Shown in pieces: positions 44,726 through 52,897 of a stretch of 64,000 nucleotides of DNA. The notes under the pieces are model-generated. The model ran no database searches, was not told where the DNA came from, and worked only from the letters and a program-made list of their open reading frames with translations. Location: contig JAXMCE010000004.1 of the NCBI GenBank assembly GCA_046349515.1, positions 186,001-250,000 of the forward strand, read 5' to 3'. Source of the stretch: JBGPGW01 sp046349515 (GTDB lineage: Bacteria; Pseudomonadota; Alphaproteobacteria; CADEGL01). How positions within the stretch are numbered: the first letter of the stretch is position 1; each line of letters starts with the position of its first letter. Made by a program: the position numbers and the translations under genes.

Positions 44726-45928
44726 GTGCGACGGAACACACCCTTCTCCGCCCGCCCCTGGTCCGAAATCCGCAAGCGCCTTCTCGATGCGATCGCGGAC
44801 GACCCCATCACGTCGGGCCGGACCATTACCTACCTTCCGAAAGATGCAGTGCGCGAGCATGCCTATGACACCATGGGCATCGTGGCCGGCGCCTACGATT
44901 GGGGATCGAAGACCGCGGCCATGTTGCTCGACGAGACGTCAGCCATGGTGCGCCCGTTCTTCCAGGCCGGCGCGGAAGTCCCCGTCACGTTCACGTCCGG
45001 CGGATCGGAGAGCAACATCCTGGCGCTCAAGGCCGCGCGCGATTGGGCCCGCGCGAATCGGCCGCAGGCGCTCAGACCCGAGATTCTCATGTCGCGCGCC
45101 GCCCATTCCTGCCACAGCAAGGCGGCGCAGCTTCTCGGCCTCGCCGAGCGCCGCGTCGGCCTCGCGCCCGATTCGCGCACCGACATTTCGGCGATGGCGG
45201 CCGCCATCGGCCCCGACACGATCGCCCTTGTCGCCTCCTACCCGACCGATTCGCATGGCATGTGCGACGACGTGCCCGCCATCGCCGCGCTCGCCGAGCA
45301 TCACGGCCTCTGGTGCCATGTCGATGCCAGCTTCGGCGGCTTCATCGCGCCCTTCCTCAAAGAGCTGGGCGAACCGCTCCCCGATTTCGACTTCCGCGTG
45401 GCGGGCGTCTCGTCGATCGCTGCCGACCTCCACAAATACGGCTACGCGCCAACGGGAATCTCGGTGCTCCTCTTGAGAACGGCGGCCCACGCCGAGCATC
45501 TCCGGTTCCAATTCGACGCGTGGGATGGGCCGGCGATGGACAGCGACCGCCTGTCCGGCACGCGCAGCTTCGATACCTTGGCCGGCGCCTGGGCCACGCT
45601 CCAGGAGCTGGGCTGGGAGGGGTTTCGCGAGCGCGCCGCCGCCATGCGCGCGAACAGCCGTCGCTTCCTCGATCGCCTCAAGGATATCGACGGCGTCGAG
45701 CTGCTCAACCGGCCGGAGATTGGCATCGTGCACTTCAGGGTCGCCGGAGCGGACGCGGCTTCGCTCGGCGCGGCGCTGCGCCAGCGCGGCCATCGCCCCT
45801 ATGTGACCGTCGCTCCTGCCGGCATCATCCTCTGCATCGGGCCGGAGCTCCAAGACGACGTGCTCGAGACGTTCATGCGCGACTTCGCCCACGCGCGCCG
45901 CACGGTTGAGAGCGCCGGCCCCGCCTGA
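44726..45928 (+). CDS. PLP-dependent amino-acid decarboxylase / aldehyde lyase-like (group II)
   Basis: A 400-residue fold-type I PLP enzyme of the group-II decarboxylase / sphingosine-1-phosphate-lyase superfamily. Landmarks are TSGGSESNILALKAAR (90-105), HVDASFGG (198-205, Asp to pyridine N) and the Schiff-base Lys237 in SIAADLHKYGY. GTG 44726 is the start by position; the ribosome site is weak. Located after three PhyH dioxygenases, it could decarboxylate or cleave a hydroxylated amino acid made by them (retro-aldol as in the lyase branch). Convergent with the next EamA gene. Confidence 0.82.
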   Translation: MRRNTPFSARPWSEIRKRLLDAIADDPITSGRTITYLPKDAVREHAYDTMGIVAGAYDWGSKTAAMLLDETSAMVRPFFQAGAEVPVTFTSGGSESNILALKAARDWARANRPQALRPEILMSRAAHSCHSKAAQLLGLAERRVGLAPDSRTDISAMAAAIGPDTIALVASYPTDSHGMCDDVPAIAALAEHHGLWCHVDASFGGFIAPFLKELGEPLPDFDFRVAGVSSIAADLHKYGYAPTGISVLLLRTAAHAEHLRFQFDAWDGPAMDSDRLSGTRSFDTLAGAWATLQELGWEGFRERAAAMRANSRRFLDRLKDIDGVELLNRPEIGIVHFRVAGADAASLGAALRQRGHRPYVTVAPAGIILCIGPELQDDVLETFMRDFAHARRTVESAGPA

Positions 45929-45940
45929 TTGCGGCGCGCG

Positions 45941-46765
45941 TCAGAGGTTCATCACGAGGATGCCGCTGGCGACGGTCGTCGCGGCGATCACGCGGCGGAG
46001 GCCAAAGGGCTCCTTCAGCACGATCGTGCCAATGAGGGCCGCGAAGACGACACTCGTCTCGCGCAGCGCCGAGATGGGCGCGACGGTGCCGATCCCGTAG
46101 CACCATACCACGATGCTGTAGCCCGCCACCGCGAGAAGTCCTGCGAAGAGCGACTGCTTCCATTCCGCCGCGAGGAATGACAAGAACGGCCGGCGCCGAT
46201 AGGCGGTGGAGAAGCCGATCATCATCGCGCCATCGAGGAGCCACAGCCACGCGATGTAGCCGAGAGCGCTCTCCGACAGGCGCACGCCGAGCGCATCGAC
46301 CGCGCTGTAGGCAGCGATGAAACAGGCGGTGCCGAGCGCGTAGAGTATCGCGCGAGGGTGGCCGCGTCCGAGAGAGAGGCTCGCGAGGCCAAGTGAGATG
46401 AGGGCGACGCCGCCATATTGCTGGGCCGAGAGGCGCTCGCCGATGAGCGGGCCCGAGGCCAGCGCCAGCAGCAAGGGCGAGCCGCCGCGCGCGATCGGAT
46501 AGACTTGGCTCAAATCGCCGATCCGGTAGGCGCGGAGGAGGAACAAGTAGTAGCCCGCGTGGATCGCCGTGGTCAGTGCAAGATACGGCCAGCTTGCCTC
46601 CGCCGGCGCCGCGGCCCAGGGCAGGAAGGCAAGGCCCGCCGGGATCCCGACCGCGCTCATGGCCGACATCATGAACAATCGGTCGTTGGCCTGCTTGATC
46701 AGCGCGTTCCAGGCCGCGTGCATGAGCGCGGCCAGCAACACGAGGCAAAGGACGGCGACGCTCAC
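45941..46765 (-). CDS. EamA-family (DMT) transporter, GTG start
   Basis: A 274-residue inner-membrane protein with about ten helices in two EamA repeats; first repeat ALMHAAWNALIKQ, characteristic C-terminal PFGLRRVIAATTVASGIL. GTG 46765 has GGAG four bases upstream. It lies 28 bp downstream of the first D-2-hydroxyacid dehydrogenase stop on the same strand, so co-transcription with that pair is likely. Fourth EamA protein in the window. Confidence 0.8.
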   Translation of the reverse strand: MSVAVLCLVLLAALMHAAWNALIKQANDRLFMMSAMSAVGIPAGLAFLPWAAAPAEASWPYLALTTAIHAGYYLFLLRAYRIGDLSQVYPIARGGSPLLLALASGPLIGERLSAQQYGGVALISLGLASLSLGRGHPRAILYALGTACFIAAYSAVDALGVRLSESALGYIAWLWLLDGAMMIGFSTAYRRRPFLSFLAAEWKQSLFAGLLAVAGYSIVVWCYGIGTVAPISALRETSVVFAALIGTIVLKEPFGLRRVIAATTVASGILVMNL

Positions 46766-46793
46766 CCGCTCCGGCGGGGCCGGGCGCGGCCGT

Positions 46794-47810
46794 TCAGTAC
46801 TGCCATTTCGGATCGACGACGTTCGTGAAACGCTTGCCCGCGAGCATGCGCTCGATGTTGCCGAGCACGATGTCGAGCGTCCGGGGCGTGTAGGCGACCG
46901 TGTCGTCCGATGAGCAGTGCGGCGAGATGATCAGGTTGGGCGTGTTCCACAAAGGCGAGGACGATGGCAGCGGCTCCGGATTGAAGACGTCGAGCACGGC
47001 GGTCAGCTCACCCTTCACGAGCCGCTTCCTCAACGCGTCGTAGTCGACGAGATCGGCGCGGCTATAGTTCACGACGCCCGTGCCGTTGCGCATCAGCTTG
47101 ATCTCCCGCGGCCCCAGCATGTGCTTGGTGTGCCGGGTCGCCGGCGCGCACATCATGACGAAATCGGCCTGGGGCAGCAGCTTCCGGAGCGCGCTCGGCT
47201 TGTGCATGCGGTCGACCGACCGGTGCGGCTTGCCGGTGCGCCGGATCCCCACGACCTTCATCCCGAAGGTCTTGGCCCAGTCGGCCGCCGAACCGCCGAT
47301 GTTGCCCACCCCGATGATCAGCACGGTCTTGCCGGTGATGACCGTGTTGTAGACCTGCTGCCAGCGCGCCTTCCTCTGGTTCGTGACCATCTCCGGCACG
47401 CGGTTGTTGAGCATGAGGAGCGCCAGGATCGTGTATTCCGCCGCCCGAGGCCCATGCACGCCGCGGCTGTTGGTGAAGGTGACACCCTTCGGCAACCAGG
47501 TGAGCGGCATGAAGTGATTGACGCCCGCGCCATGCGCGTGGATCAGCTTCAGGTTGGGCGCACGTTCGGCGAGATTGTTGCGGTCGAAGTGCCAGCCAAA
47601 GAGGACATGCGCCGTACGCATCGCCTTTGGGAAAATGTCGCCGTCGTAACCAACGGTGACGCGGACCTTGCCCTTGAGCTTCGGATGCCGGCGCAGCGCG
47701 GCGCGCACGCGTTCGGGCGAAATCTCGAAGACCTCACCCATCCTGCTGTTATTTTCGCAATGAAGATGGATCTTGCCGCTGCGCTGCATGCGGCGTCCCG
47801 TCCGTGCCAT
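46794..47810 (-). CDS. D-2-hydroxyacid dehydrogenase-family oxidoreductase 1
   Basis: A 338-residue NAD-dependent dehydrogenase with catalytic Arg251 (NYSRADLVD), Glu279 (FNPEPLP) and His298 (SPHCSSDD), and Rossmann GVGNIG (167-172). The usual SPHxxGxT motif after the His is replaced by SPHCSSDDTV. ATG 47810 starts a basic N terminus; the longer frame adds unconserved sequence. It should interconvert a 2-keto acid and a D-2-hydroxy acid. Paired with a paralog 112 bp upstream; together with an EamA gene it forms a small minus-strand unit. Confidence 0.83.
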   Translation of the reverse strand: MARTGRRMQRSGKIHLHCENNSRMGEVFEISPERVRAALRRHPKLKGKVRVTVGYDGDIFPKAMRTAHVLFGWHFDRNNLAERAPNLKLIHAHGAGVNHFMPLTWLPKGVTFTNSRGVHGPRAAEYTILALLMLNNRVPEMVTNQRKARWQQVYNTVITGKTVLIIGVGNIGGSAADWAKTFGMKVVGIRRTGKPHRSVDRMHKPSALRKLLPQADFVMMCAPATRHTKHMLGPREIKLMRNGTGVVNYSRADLVDYDALRKRLVKGELTAVLDVFNPEPLPSSSPLWNTPNLIISPHCSSDDTVAYTPRTLDIVLGNIERMLAGKRFTNVVDPKWQY

Positions 47811-47922
47811 CGTGATTGTCCCCTCGTGACGTCTTACTCGGCGCGCCCCTGTGCGCGGCCGGGCCATGATGACGGGCCCCGCGCGCAACGCAAGGGCGTT
47901 TGCCGCCCGTCCGGCCACGCCT

Positions 47923-48948
47923 TCAGTATTGCAGGTTCGGATCGATCCAGTTCTTGGGCTTCCGGCCCGCGATGACGCGTTCGATGTTGCCGAGGAGGAG
48001 GTCGAGGCATCCGGGCACGAAGGTCGCCGGGTCGTCCGAACAGCAATGGAAGCTCATGACGAGGTTGGGCGTGTTCCAGAGGGGCGAGGACGACGGCAAG
48101 GGCTCGGGGTCGAAGACGTCGAGGATCGCGGTCAGATCCCCCGCGATGAGACGCTCGCGGAGGGCATCGTAGTCGACGAGGTCCGCGCGGGCGAAATTGA
48201 CGAGGCCCGCCCCCTTGCGCATGAGCTTGAACTCGCGCCGGCCGAGCATGTGCTTCGTCTCGTCGGTCGCGGGCGCGGCGACGATGACGAAGTCGGCCTT
48301 GGGCAGGACGCGATGCAGGTCCTTGGGCTTGTACATGCGATCGACCGAACGGTGCGGCTTGCCGCTGCGGCGGATGCCCAGCACCGTCATCCCGAATTTC
48401 TTGGCCCAGGCCGCGCCGGCGGCGCCCATGGTCCCCACGCCGATGATGAGGACGGTCTTGCCCACCATGGCGCTTGCATAGGGGCTTCCCCAGCGCGCCG
48501 CGCGCTGGAGCGTCGCCATCTCCGGCATCCGGTTGTTGAGCATGAGAAGCGCCATGATCAGGTATTCGCCGGCCCGGGGTCCGTGGACGCCGATGCTGTT
48601 CGCCAGGAGACATCCGTCGGGCATCCAGTCGAGCGGATAGACGTGGTTCACGCCCGCGCCGAAGATCTGGACCAGCTTGAGGTTCGGCGCGCGCCGCTTG
48701 AGGTGCTTGTGATCGAAGGTCCAGCCGAACAGGAAATCGGCGCTGGCCAGCGTGTCGCGATACGGCTCTTTCTCGTGCGTGATCGTGATCCGCAGCTTGC
48801 CCTTGAGCTTCGGGTGCCGCTTCAGGGCTTGATCCATGAGCCGCGGGGTCAGGGTATAGAGCGGCCCGAGCGCCTCCGATTCGACGCAATAGAGGTGATA
48901 GGGGCCTTGAGATTTGGCTGGTGCGGTCCGCCGTGCCAGTCGTGCCAT
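47923..48948 (-). CDS. D-2-hydroxyacid dehydrogenase-family oxidoreductase 2
   Basis: A 341-residue paralog of the neighbour. It has the same architecture, with GVGTMG Rossmann motif, catalytic NFARADLVD Arg, FDPEPLP Glu and SFHCCSDD His. Both copies share HRSVDRM(Y/H)KP and the LPSSSPLWNTPNL block. The C-S-D after the catalytic His in both copies suggests a private subfamily. ATG 48948 begins MARLARRTA. A substrate cannot be assigned. Confidence 0.83.
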   Translation of the reverse strand: MARLARRTAPAKSQGPYHLYCVESEALGPLYTLTPRLMDQALKRHPKLKGKLRITITHEKEPYRDTLASADFLFGWTFDHKHLKRRAPNLKLVQIFGAGVNHVYPLDWMPDGCLLANSIGVHGPRAGEYLIMALLMLNNRMPEMATLQRAARWGSPYASAMVGKTVLIIGVGTMGAAGAAWAKKFGMTVLGIRRSGKPHRSVDRMYKPKDLHRVLPKADFVIVAAPATDETKHMLGRREFKLMRKGAGLVNFARADLVDYDALRERLIAGDLTAILDVFDPEPLPSSSPLWNTPNLVMSFHCCSDDPATFVPGCLDLLLGNIERVIAGRKPKNWIDPNLQY

Positions 48949-49082
48949 CGCTCGCGTCTCCTTGCGGCGATTGGGAAGGGCATGCGAATCCGCCGCGGCG
49001 GATCATGATGCCGAGGTGGAGGCAGGGCGCAAGCTCGATCCGCCGGCGAGGGACCTCGGCCGAAGCCCGCACCACAAATAAG

Positions 49083-49109
49083 AAGGGCCGCGGCTAAGTC
49101 GCGGCCCTT
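49083..49109 (-). terminator. Terminator of groESL, distal hairpin
   Basis: A 10-bp perfect stem AAGGGCCGCG / CGCGGCCCTT with loop GCTAAGT, ending on the minus strand with CTTATTTG. It starts 46 bp after the groEL stop and follows a second hairpin. Confidence 0.75.
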
Positions 49110-49114
49110 CGAAT

Positions 49115-49142
49115 GGCCCCCCGGCCCGAGGCCGGGGGGACC
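49115..49142 (-). terminator. Terminator of groESL, proximal hairpin
   Basis: A GC-rich stem GGCCCCCCGGCC / GGCCGGGGGGaCC with a three-base CGA loop and one bulged A, right after the groEL stop. It has no U-tract; with the distal hairpin it likely forms a tandem terminator. Confidence 0.6.
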
Positions 49143-49155
49143 GCTGTCATTCGAT

Positions 49156-50787
49156 TTAGAAGTCGCCGTGCGAGTGATCGTGGCCACCCGCCGCCGGAGC
49201 CTTCTTCTCCGGCTTCTCGGCGACCATGGCCTCCGTCGTGATGAGGAGACCAGCGACCGACGCCGCATCCTGGAGCGCCGTGCGCACGACCTTGGTCGGA
49301 TCGACGATGCCGCGCTTCACGAGGTCGGTGTACTCCTCGCTCTGCGCATCGAAGCCGAAGGTCGCGTTCTTTTGCTCGAGCAGCTTGCCGGCGACCACCG
49401 CGCCGTCAACGCCCGAGTTCTCCGCGATCTGGCGGACGGGGGCCTGGAGTGCCCGGCGCACGATGTCGATGCCCATGCGCTGGTCATCGTTCCCGGCCTT
49501 GAGTTTCTCGAGGGCCCGCACGGCGTAGAGCAACGCCACGCCACCGCCCGGAACGATGCCTTCCTCGACCGCGGCGCGAGTCGCGTGCATCGCGTCCTCG
49601 ACGCGATCCTTCCGCTCCTTCACCTCGACTTCGGTCGCACCGCCCACGCGGATGACGGCGACGCCGCCCGCGAGCTTGGCCAGACGCTCCTGCAGTTTCT
49701 CCCGGTCGTAGTCCGAGGTGGTCTCCTCGATCTGCGCCCGAATCTGGCCGCACCGCGCCTCGATGTCTTTCTTCTTGCCGGCGCCGCTGACGATCGTGGT
49801 CTCTTCCTTGCCGATGACCACTTTCTTCGCGCGGCCCAGCATGTCGAGCGTCACGCTCTCGAGCTTGATGCCGAGCTCTTCGCTGATTGTCTGACCCGCG
49901 GTGAGCGTCGCGATGTCCTCGAGCATGGCCTTGCGGCGATCGCCGAAGCCCGGCGCCTTCACCGCCGCGACCTTGAGGCCGCCGCGGAGCTTGTTGACGA
50001 CGAGCGTGGCGAGCGCCTCGCCCTCGACCTCTTCGGCGATGACGAGGAGCGGCTTGCCGGACTGCACGACGGATTCGAGAACGGGAAGCAGAGGCTGGAG
50101 GCCCGAAAGCTTCTTCTCGTGGATGAGGATGTAGGGATCCTCGAGCTCGACCTGCATCTTGTCGGCATTGGTGATGAAGTACGGCGAGAGATAGCCGCGG
50201 TCGAACTGCATGCCCTCGACGACGTCGAGCTCGGTCTCGAGGCTCTTGGCCTCCTCGACCGTGATGACGCCTTCCTTGCCGACCTTGTCCATGGCGCGGG
50301 CCAGGAAATCACCGATCTCCCGGTCGCCATTGGCCGAAATGGTTCCGACCTGGGCGACCTCTTCGGTGCTCGACACTTTCTTGGAGCGGCCCTTGAGGTC
50401 CTCAACCACTTCGTGGACCGCAATGTCGATGCCGCGCTTCAGATCCATGGGATTGAGGCCGGCCGCGACCGCCTTCGCCCCTTCGCGCACGATCGCCTGG
50501 GCCAACACCGTGGCCGTGGTCGTGCCGTCGCCCGCGATGTCGCTCGTCTTGGTCGCGACCTCGCGCAGCATCTGGGCGCCCATGTTCTCGAACTTGTCCT
50601 TGAGCTCGATTTCCTTGGCGACCGTGACGCCGTCCTTGGTCACGCGCGGCGCGCCGAAGGACTTGTCGAGCACCACGTTGCGGCCCTTGGGGCCGAGCGT
50701 CACCTTGACCGCATCCGCCAGGATATCGACGCCGCGGAGCATGCGCTCCCGCGCGTCGCTTGAGAATTTGACGTCTTTCGCTGCCAT
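49156..50787 (-). CDS. groL: Chaperonin GroEL (60 kDa)
   Basis: A 543-residue group-I chaperonin, cytoplasmic, which folds proteins in its double ring with ATP and GroES. Conserved blocks include VTLGPKGRNVVLD, GDGTTTATVLAQ and AAVEEGIVPGGGVALL. Instead of the flexible GGM-repeat tail, the C terminus ends PAAGGHDHSHGDF, a short histidine-containing tail. It follows groS with an 18-bp gap and is the second gene of the CIRCE-controlled operon. Confidence 0.98.
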   Translation of the reverse strand: MAAKDVKFSSDARERMLRGVDILADAVKVTLGPKGRNVVLDKSFGAPRVTKDGVTVAKEIELKDKFENMGAQMLREVATKTSDIAGDGTTTATVLAQAIVREGAKAVAAGLNPMDLKRGIDIAVHEVVEDLKGRSKKVSSTEEVAQVGTISANGDREIGDFLARAMDKVGKEGVITVEEAKSLETELDVVEGMQFDRGYLSPYFITNADKMQVELEDPYILIHEKKLSGLQPLLPVLESVVQSGKPLLVIAEEVEGEALATLVVNKLRGGLKVAAVKAPGFGDRRKAMLEDIATLTAGQTISEELGIKLESVTLDMLGRAKKVVIGKEETTIVSGAGKKKDIEARCGQIRAQIEETTSDYDREKLQERLAKLAGGVAVIRVGGATEVEVKERKDRVEDAMHATRAAVEEGIVPGGGVALLYAVRALEKLKAGNDDQRMGIDIVRRALQAPVRQIAENSGVDGAVVAGKLLEQKNATFGFDAQSEEYTDLVKRGIVDPTKVVRTALQDAASVAGLLITTEAMVAEKPEKKAPAAGGHDHSHGDF

Positions 50788-50805
50788 CGTTCCGATCCTC
50801 TCCGC

Positions 50806-51123
50806 TTAGGCCGCTTTCTTCGTCGACTTCGCGGCGCCTTCGATGACGCCCATGATGTCGGACTCTTTCATGATCAACAGGTCCTTGCCGTCGATCTTCA
50901 CCTCGTTGCCGGACCACTTGCCGAAGAGCACCCGGTCGCCGACCTTGACGTCGAGCGGCACGACCTCGCCCTTCTCGTTGCGCGCGCCTGGGCCGACCGC
51001 GATGATCTCGCCTTCCATCGGCTTCTCCTGCGCGGTGTCCGGAATGATGATCCCGCCGGCGGTCTTCTCTTCCTGCTCGATCCGACGGACCACGACCCGG
51101 TCATGCAACGGACGGAATTTCAT
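50806..51123 (-). CDS. groS: Co-chaperonin GroES (10 kDa)
   Basis: A 105-residue co-chaperonin with the N-terminal KFRPLHDRVVVRRIEQEE, the mobile loop around TAGGIIIPDTAQEKP, and VGDRVLFGKWSGNEV. It caps GroEL. The promoter and CIRCE lie about 65-115 bp upstream of the ATG. Confidence 0.97.
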   Translation of the reverse strand: MKFRPLHDRVVVRRIEQEEKTAGGIIIPDTAQEKPMEGEIIAVGPGARNEKGEVVPLDVKVGDRVLFGKWSGNEVKIDGKDLLIMKESDIMGVIEGAAKSTKKAA

Positions 51124-51185
51124 GGTTGCCTCACCCTTTCATGATGGTTGGACGTCATGGGGAGGCTGTCGGCAAAATGGCTTGC

Positions 51186-51210
51186 TAGCACTCACCCAAT
51201 GTGAGTGCTA
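51186..51210 (-). promoter_or_regulatory. CIRCE operator (HrcA-binding site) of groESL
   Basis: A perfect inverted repeat TAGCACTC-ACCCAATGT-GAGTGCTA with the nine-base spacer of the CIRCE consensus. It overlaps the predicted groES transcription start, so HrcA binding would block initiation; heat shock would release it. The hrcA gene itself is not in the window. Confidence 0.95.
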
Positions 51211-51237
51211 TCTAGAGGCAGGGCGGAACCTTGTCAA
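51209..51237 (-). promoter_or_regulatory. Sigma70-type promoter of groESL
   Basis: On the minus strand: -35 TTGACA (51237-51232), 17-base spacer, -10 TAGATA (51214-51209). The start would fall inside CIRCE, which begins at the -10. Confidence 0.75.
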
Positions 51238-51250
51238 GACGCCGCCCCTT

Positions 51251-51278
51251 TGACCCACAAAGAAAATTTTGTATTATT
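51251..51278 (+). promoter_or_regulatory. Candidate promoter of degP
   Basis: On the plus strand: TTGACC, 16-base spacer, TATTAT. It is A+T-rich relative to the surroundings and would give a leader of about 140 bases. It lies back to back with the groESL promoter. Confidence 0.5.
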
Positions 51279-51425
51279 TGTCAATTACTTACGTGAGGCA
51301 ATCTGCGGCCGATCGGCGTCGCGTCACACGAATACCATATTCGCGCCCCTATCTCTCTTTCGAAGCTCGGCGTGGTGTGGGGCCCAGGCTCCGTACCCCG
51401 ACGGAACGAACAAAGGAGATCGACC

Positions 51426-52799
51426 TTGAAACCCCACCGGTTTACCGCCACGGCCTTTGCCCTCGCCCTATGCGCCGTGGTCCCCTTGGCCGCCGCCGCC
51501 CAGCAGGCTCCCCAGCTGCCGACCGGCGTCTCGACCCTGGCACCGCTCGTGAAGGAGGTGACGCCCGCGGTCGTCAACATCGCGGTCAAGTCGAAGCAGC
51601 CCATCGAGGACAATCCGCTTCTCAAAGACCCCTTCCTTCGCCGGTTCTTCGAGATGCCCAACCAAAACCAGCCGGCCGAGCGGCAGGCCCAATCCGTCGG
51701 GTCGGGCGTGATCGTCGATTCCAAGAAGGGCTACATCCTGACCAACCACCACGTGATCAACAACGCGACCGAGATCGTCATCACCCTCAAGGACCAGCGC
51801 CAATTGAAGGCGAAGCTCGTGGGCAGCGACCCCGAGACGGATATCGCCGTCCTTCAGGTCGAGCCGGACAATCTGAGCCAGGTCAACTTCGGTGATTCGG
51901 AGAAGATCGAGGTCGGCGACTTCGTGGTCGCCATCGGCAACCCGTTCGGTCTCGGCCAGACGGTCACGGCAGGCATCGTCTCGGCGCTCGGCCGAAGCGG
52001 CCTCGGCATCGAAGGCTATGAGGATTTCATCCAGACCGACGCCTCGATCAATCCCGGCAACTCGGGCGGCGCCCTCCTAACGCTCAAAGGCGAGATTATC
52101 GGCATCAACACCGCCATCATCGGACCTGCCGGCGGCAATATCGGCATCGGGTTCGCCGTGCCGATCAACATGGCGCGCGCGGTGATGGACCAGATCCTGA
52201 CTCATGGCGAAGTCCGGCGCGGCCGGATCGGCGTCGCGGTTCAGGACCTGACGCCCGACATCGCCCAGGCGCTCAAGCTCGACAAGACCACGGGCGCCCT
52301 CATCAACCGCGTCGAGCCCAATTCGCCGGCCGACAAGGCGGGCCTCAAGGCGGGTGACGTCGTGACGTCCATCGGTGGCAAGTCCGTGCGCGGTGGCGCC
52401 GACCTTCGCAACCGCATCGGGCTCCTGAGGGTCGGCGAGAAGGCCGAACTCCAGGTCGTGCGCGAGAAGGCCGTCAAGACGGTCTTCGTGCAAGTCGGCC
52501 AGCGCGAGCAGCAGAAGGCCGAGGCCACGGAGGGTATTCCTCGTCTCGCGGGCGCCACCTTCAGCGCGGTCGAGCGCAGCGCCCAACCCAACCGGCCGAA
52601 GGGCGTGGCGGTCGCGAGCGTCGAGCCCAACAGCCCGGCCGCGGCGAACGGACTTCGCGCTGGCGACGTCATCATGGCCGTCAATCGCCAGCCGGTTGAG
52701 ACGGTCGACGCGCTGACCAAGGCGGCCAAAGCCGCGCGCGGCCCCTTGGCCCTCAACATCCTTCGCGGCGAGAGCCGGATGGTGCTTATCGTCCAGTAG
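51426..52799 (+). CDS. DegP/HtrA-type periplasmic serine protease-chaperone (Do), TTG start
   Basis: A 457-residue periplasmic protease of the trypsin-like HtrA family with two PDZ domains. The signal peptide ends near AAAAQQ. The catalytic triad is visible in TNHHVI (His), ETDIAVLQ (Asp) and NPGNSGGALL (Ser). PDZ1 starts near GRIGVAVQDL and PDZ2 near KGVAVASVEPNSPAA. TTG 51426 is the start because AAAGGAGAT precedes it and the signal peptide begins immediately; the upstream GTG-started frame only adds non-conserved sequence. It degrades misfolded envelope proteins and is divergent from groESL, forming a proteostasis pair. Confidence 0.93.
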   Translation: MKPHRFTATAFALALCAVVPLAAAAQQAPQLPTGVSTLAPLVKEVTPAVVNIAVKSKQPIEDNPLLKDPFLRRFFEMPNQNQPAERQAQSVGSGVIVDSKKGYILTNHHVINNATEIVITLKDQRQLKAKLVGSDPETDIAVLQVEPDNLSQVNFGDSEKIEVGDFVVAIGNPFGLGQTVTAGIVSALGRSGLGIEGYEDFIQTDASINPGNSGGALLTLKGEIIGINTAIIGPAGGNIGIGFAVPINMARAVMDQILTHGEVRRGRIGVAVQDLTPDIAQALKLDKTTGALINRVEPNSPADKAGLKAGDVVTSIGGKSVRGGADLRNRIGLLRVGEKAELQVVREKAVKTVFVQVGQREQQKAEATEGIPRLAGATFSAVERSAQPNRPKGVAVASVEPNSPAAANGLRAGDVIMAVNRQPVETVDALTKAAKAARGPLALNILRGESRMVLIVQ

Positions 52800-52843
52800 G
52801 GGGACAGCCGGCTCAGGTACCATCCGCCCCCTATTCCCGGTAA

Positions 52844-52887
52844 GGTTCGCCGCGGGATGCCCAAGCATCCCGCGGCGAATCGTTTTC
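52844..52887 (+). terminator. Rho-independent terminator of degP
   Basis: A perfect 15-bp stem TTCGCCGCGGGATGC / GCATCCCGCGGCGAA (17 bp with flanking G-T and G-C pairs), loop CCAA, followed by TCGTTTTC. It ends about 10 bases before the next start codon, so the PhyH gene must depend on read-through or on its own promoter within the hairpin region. Confidence 0.9.
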
Positions 52888-52897
52888 AGGACCAGCC

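Noticed and set aside
49168..50763. A 531-codon plus-strand frame opposite groEL
   Set aside because: It is antisense to a gene of certain identity and has the low-complexity Leu/Asp/Arg/His composition of a mirror frame.
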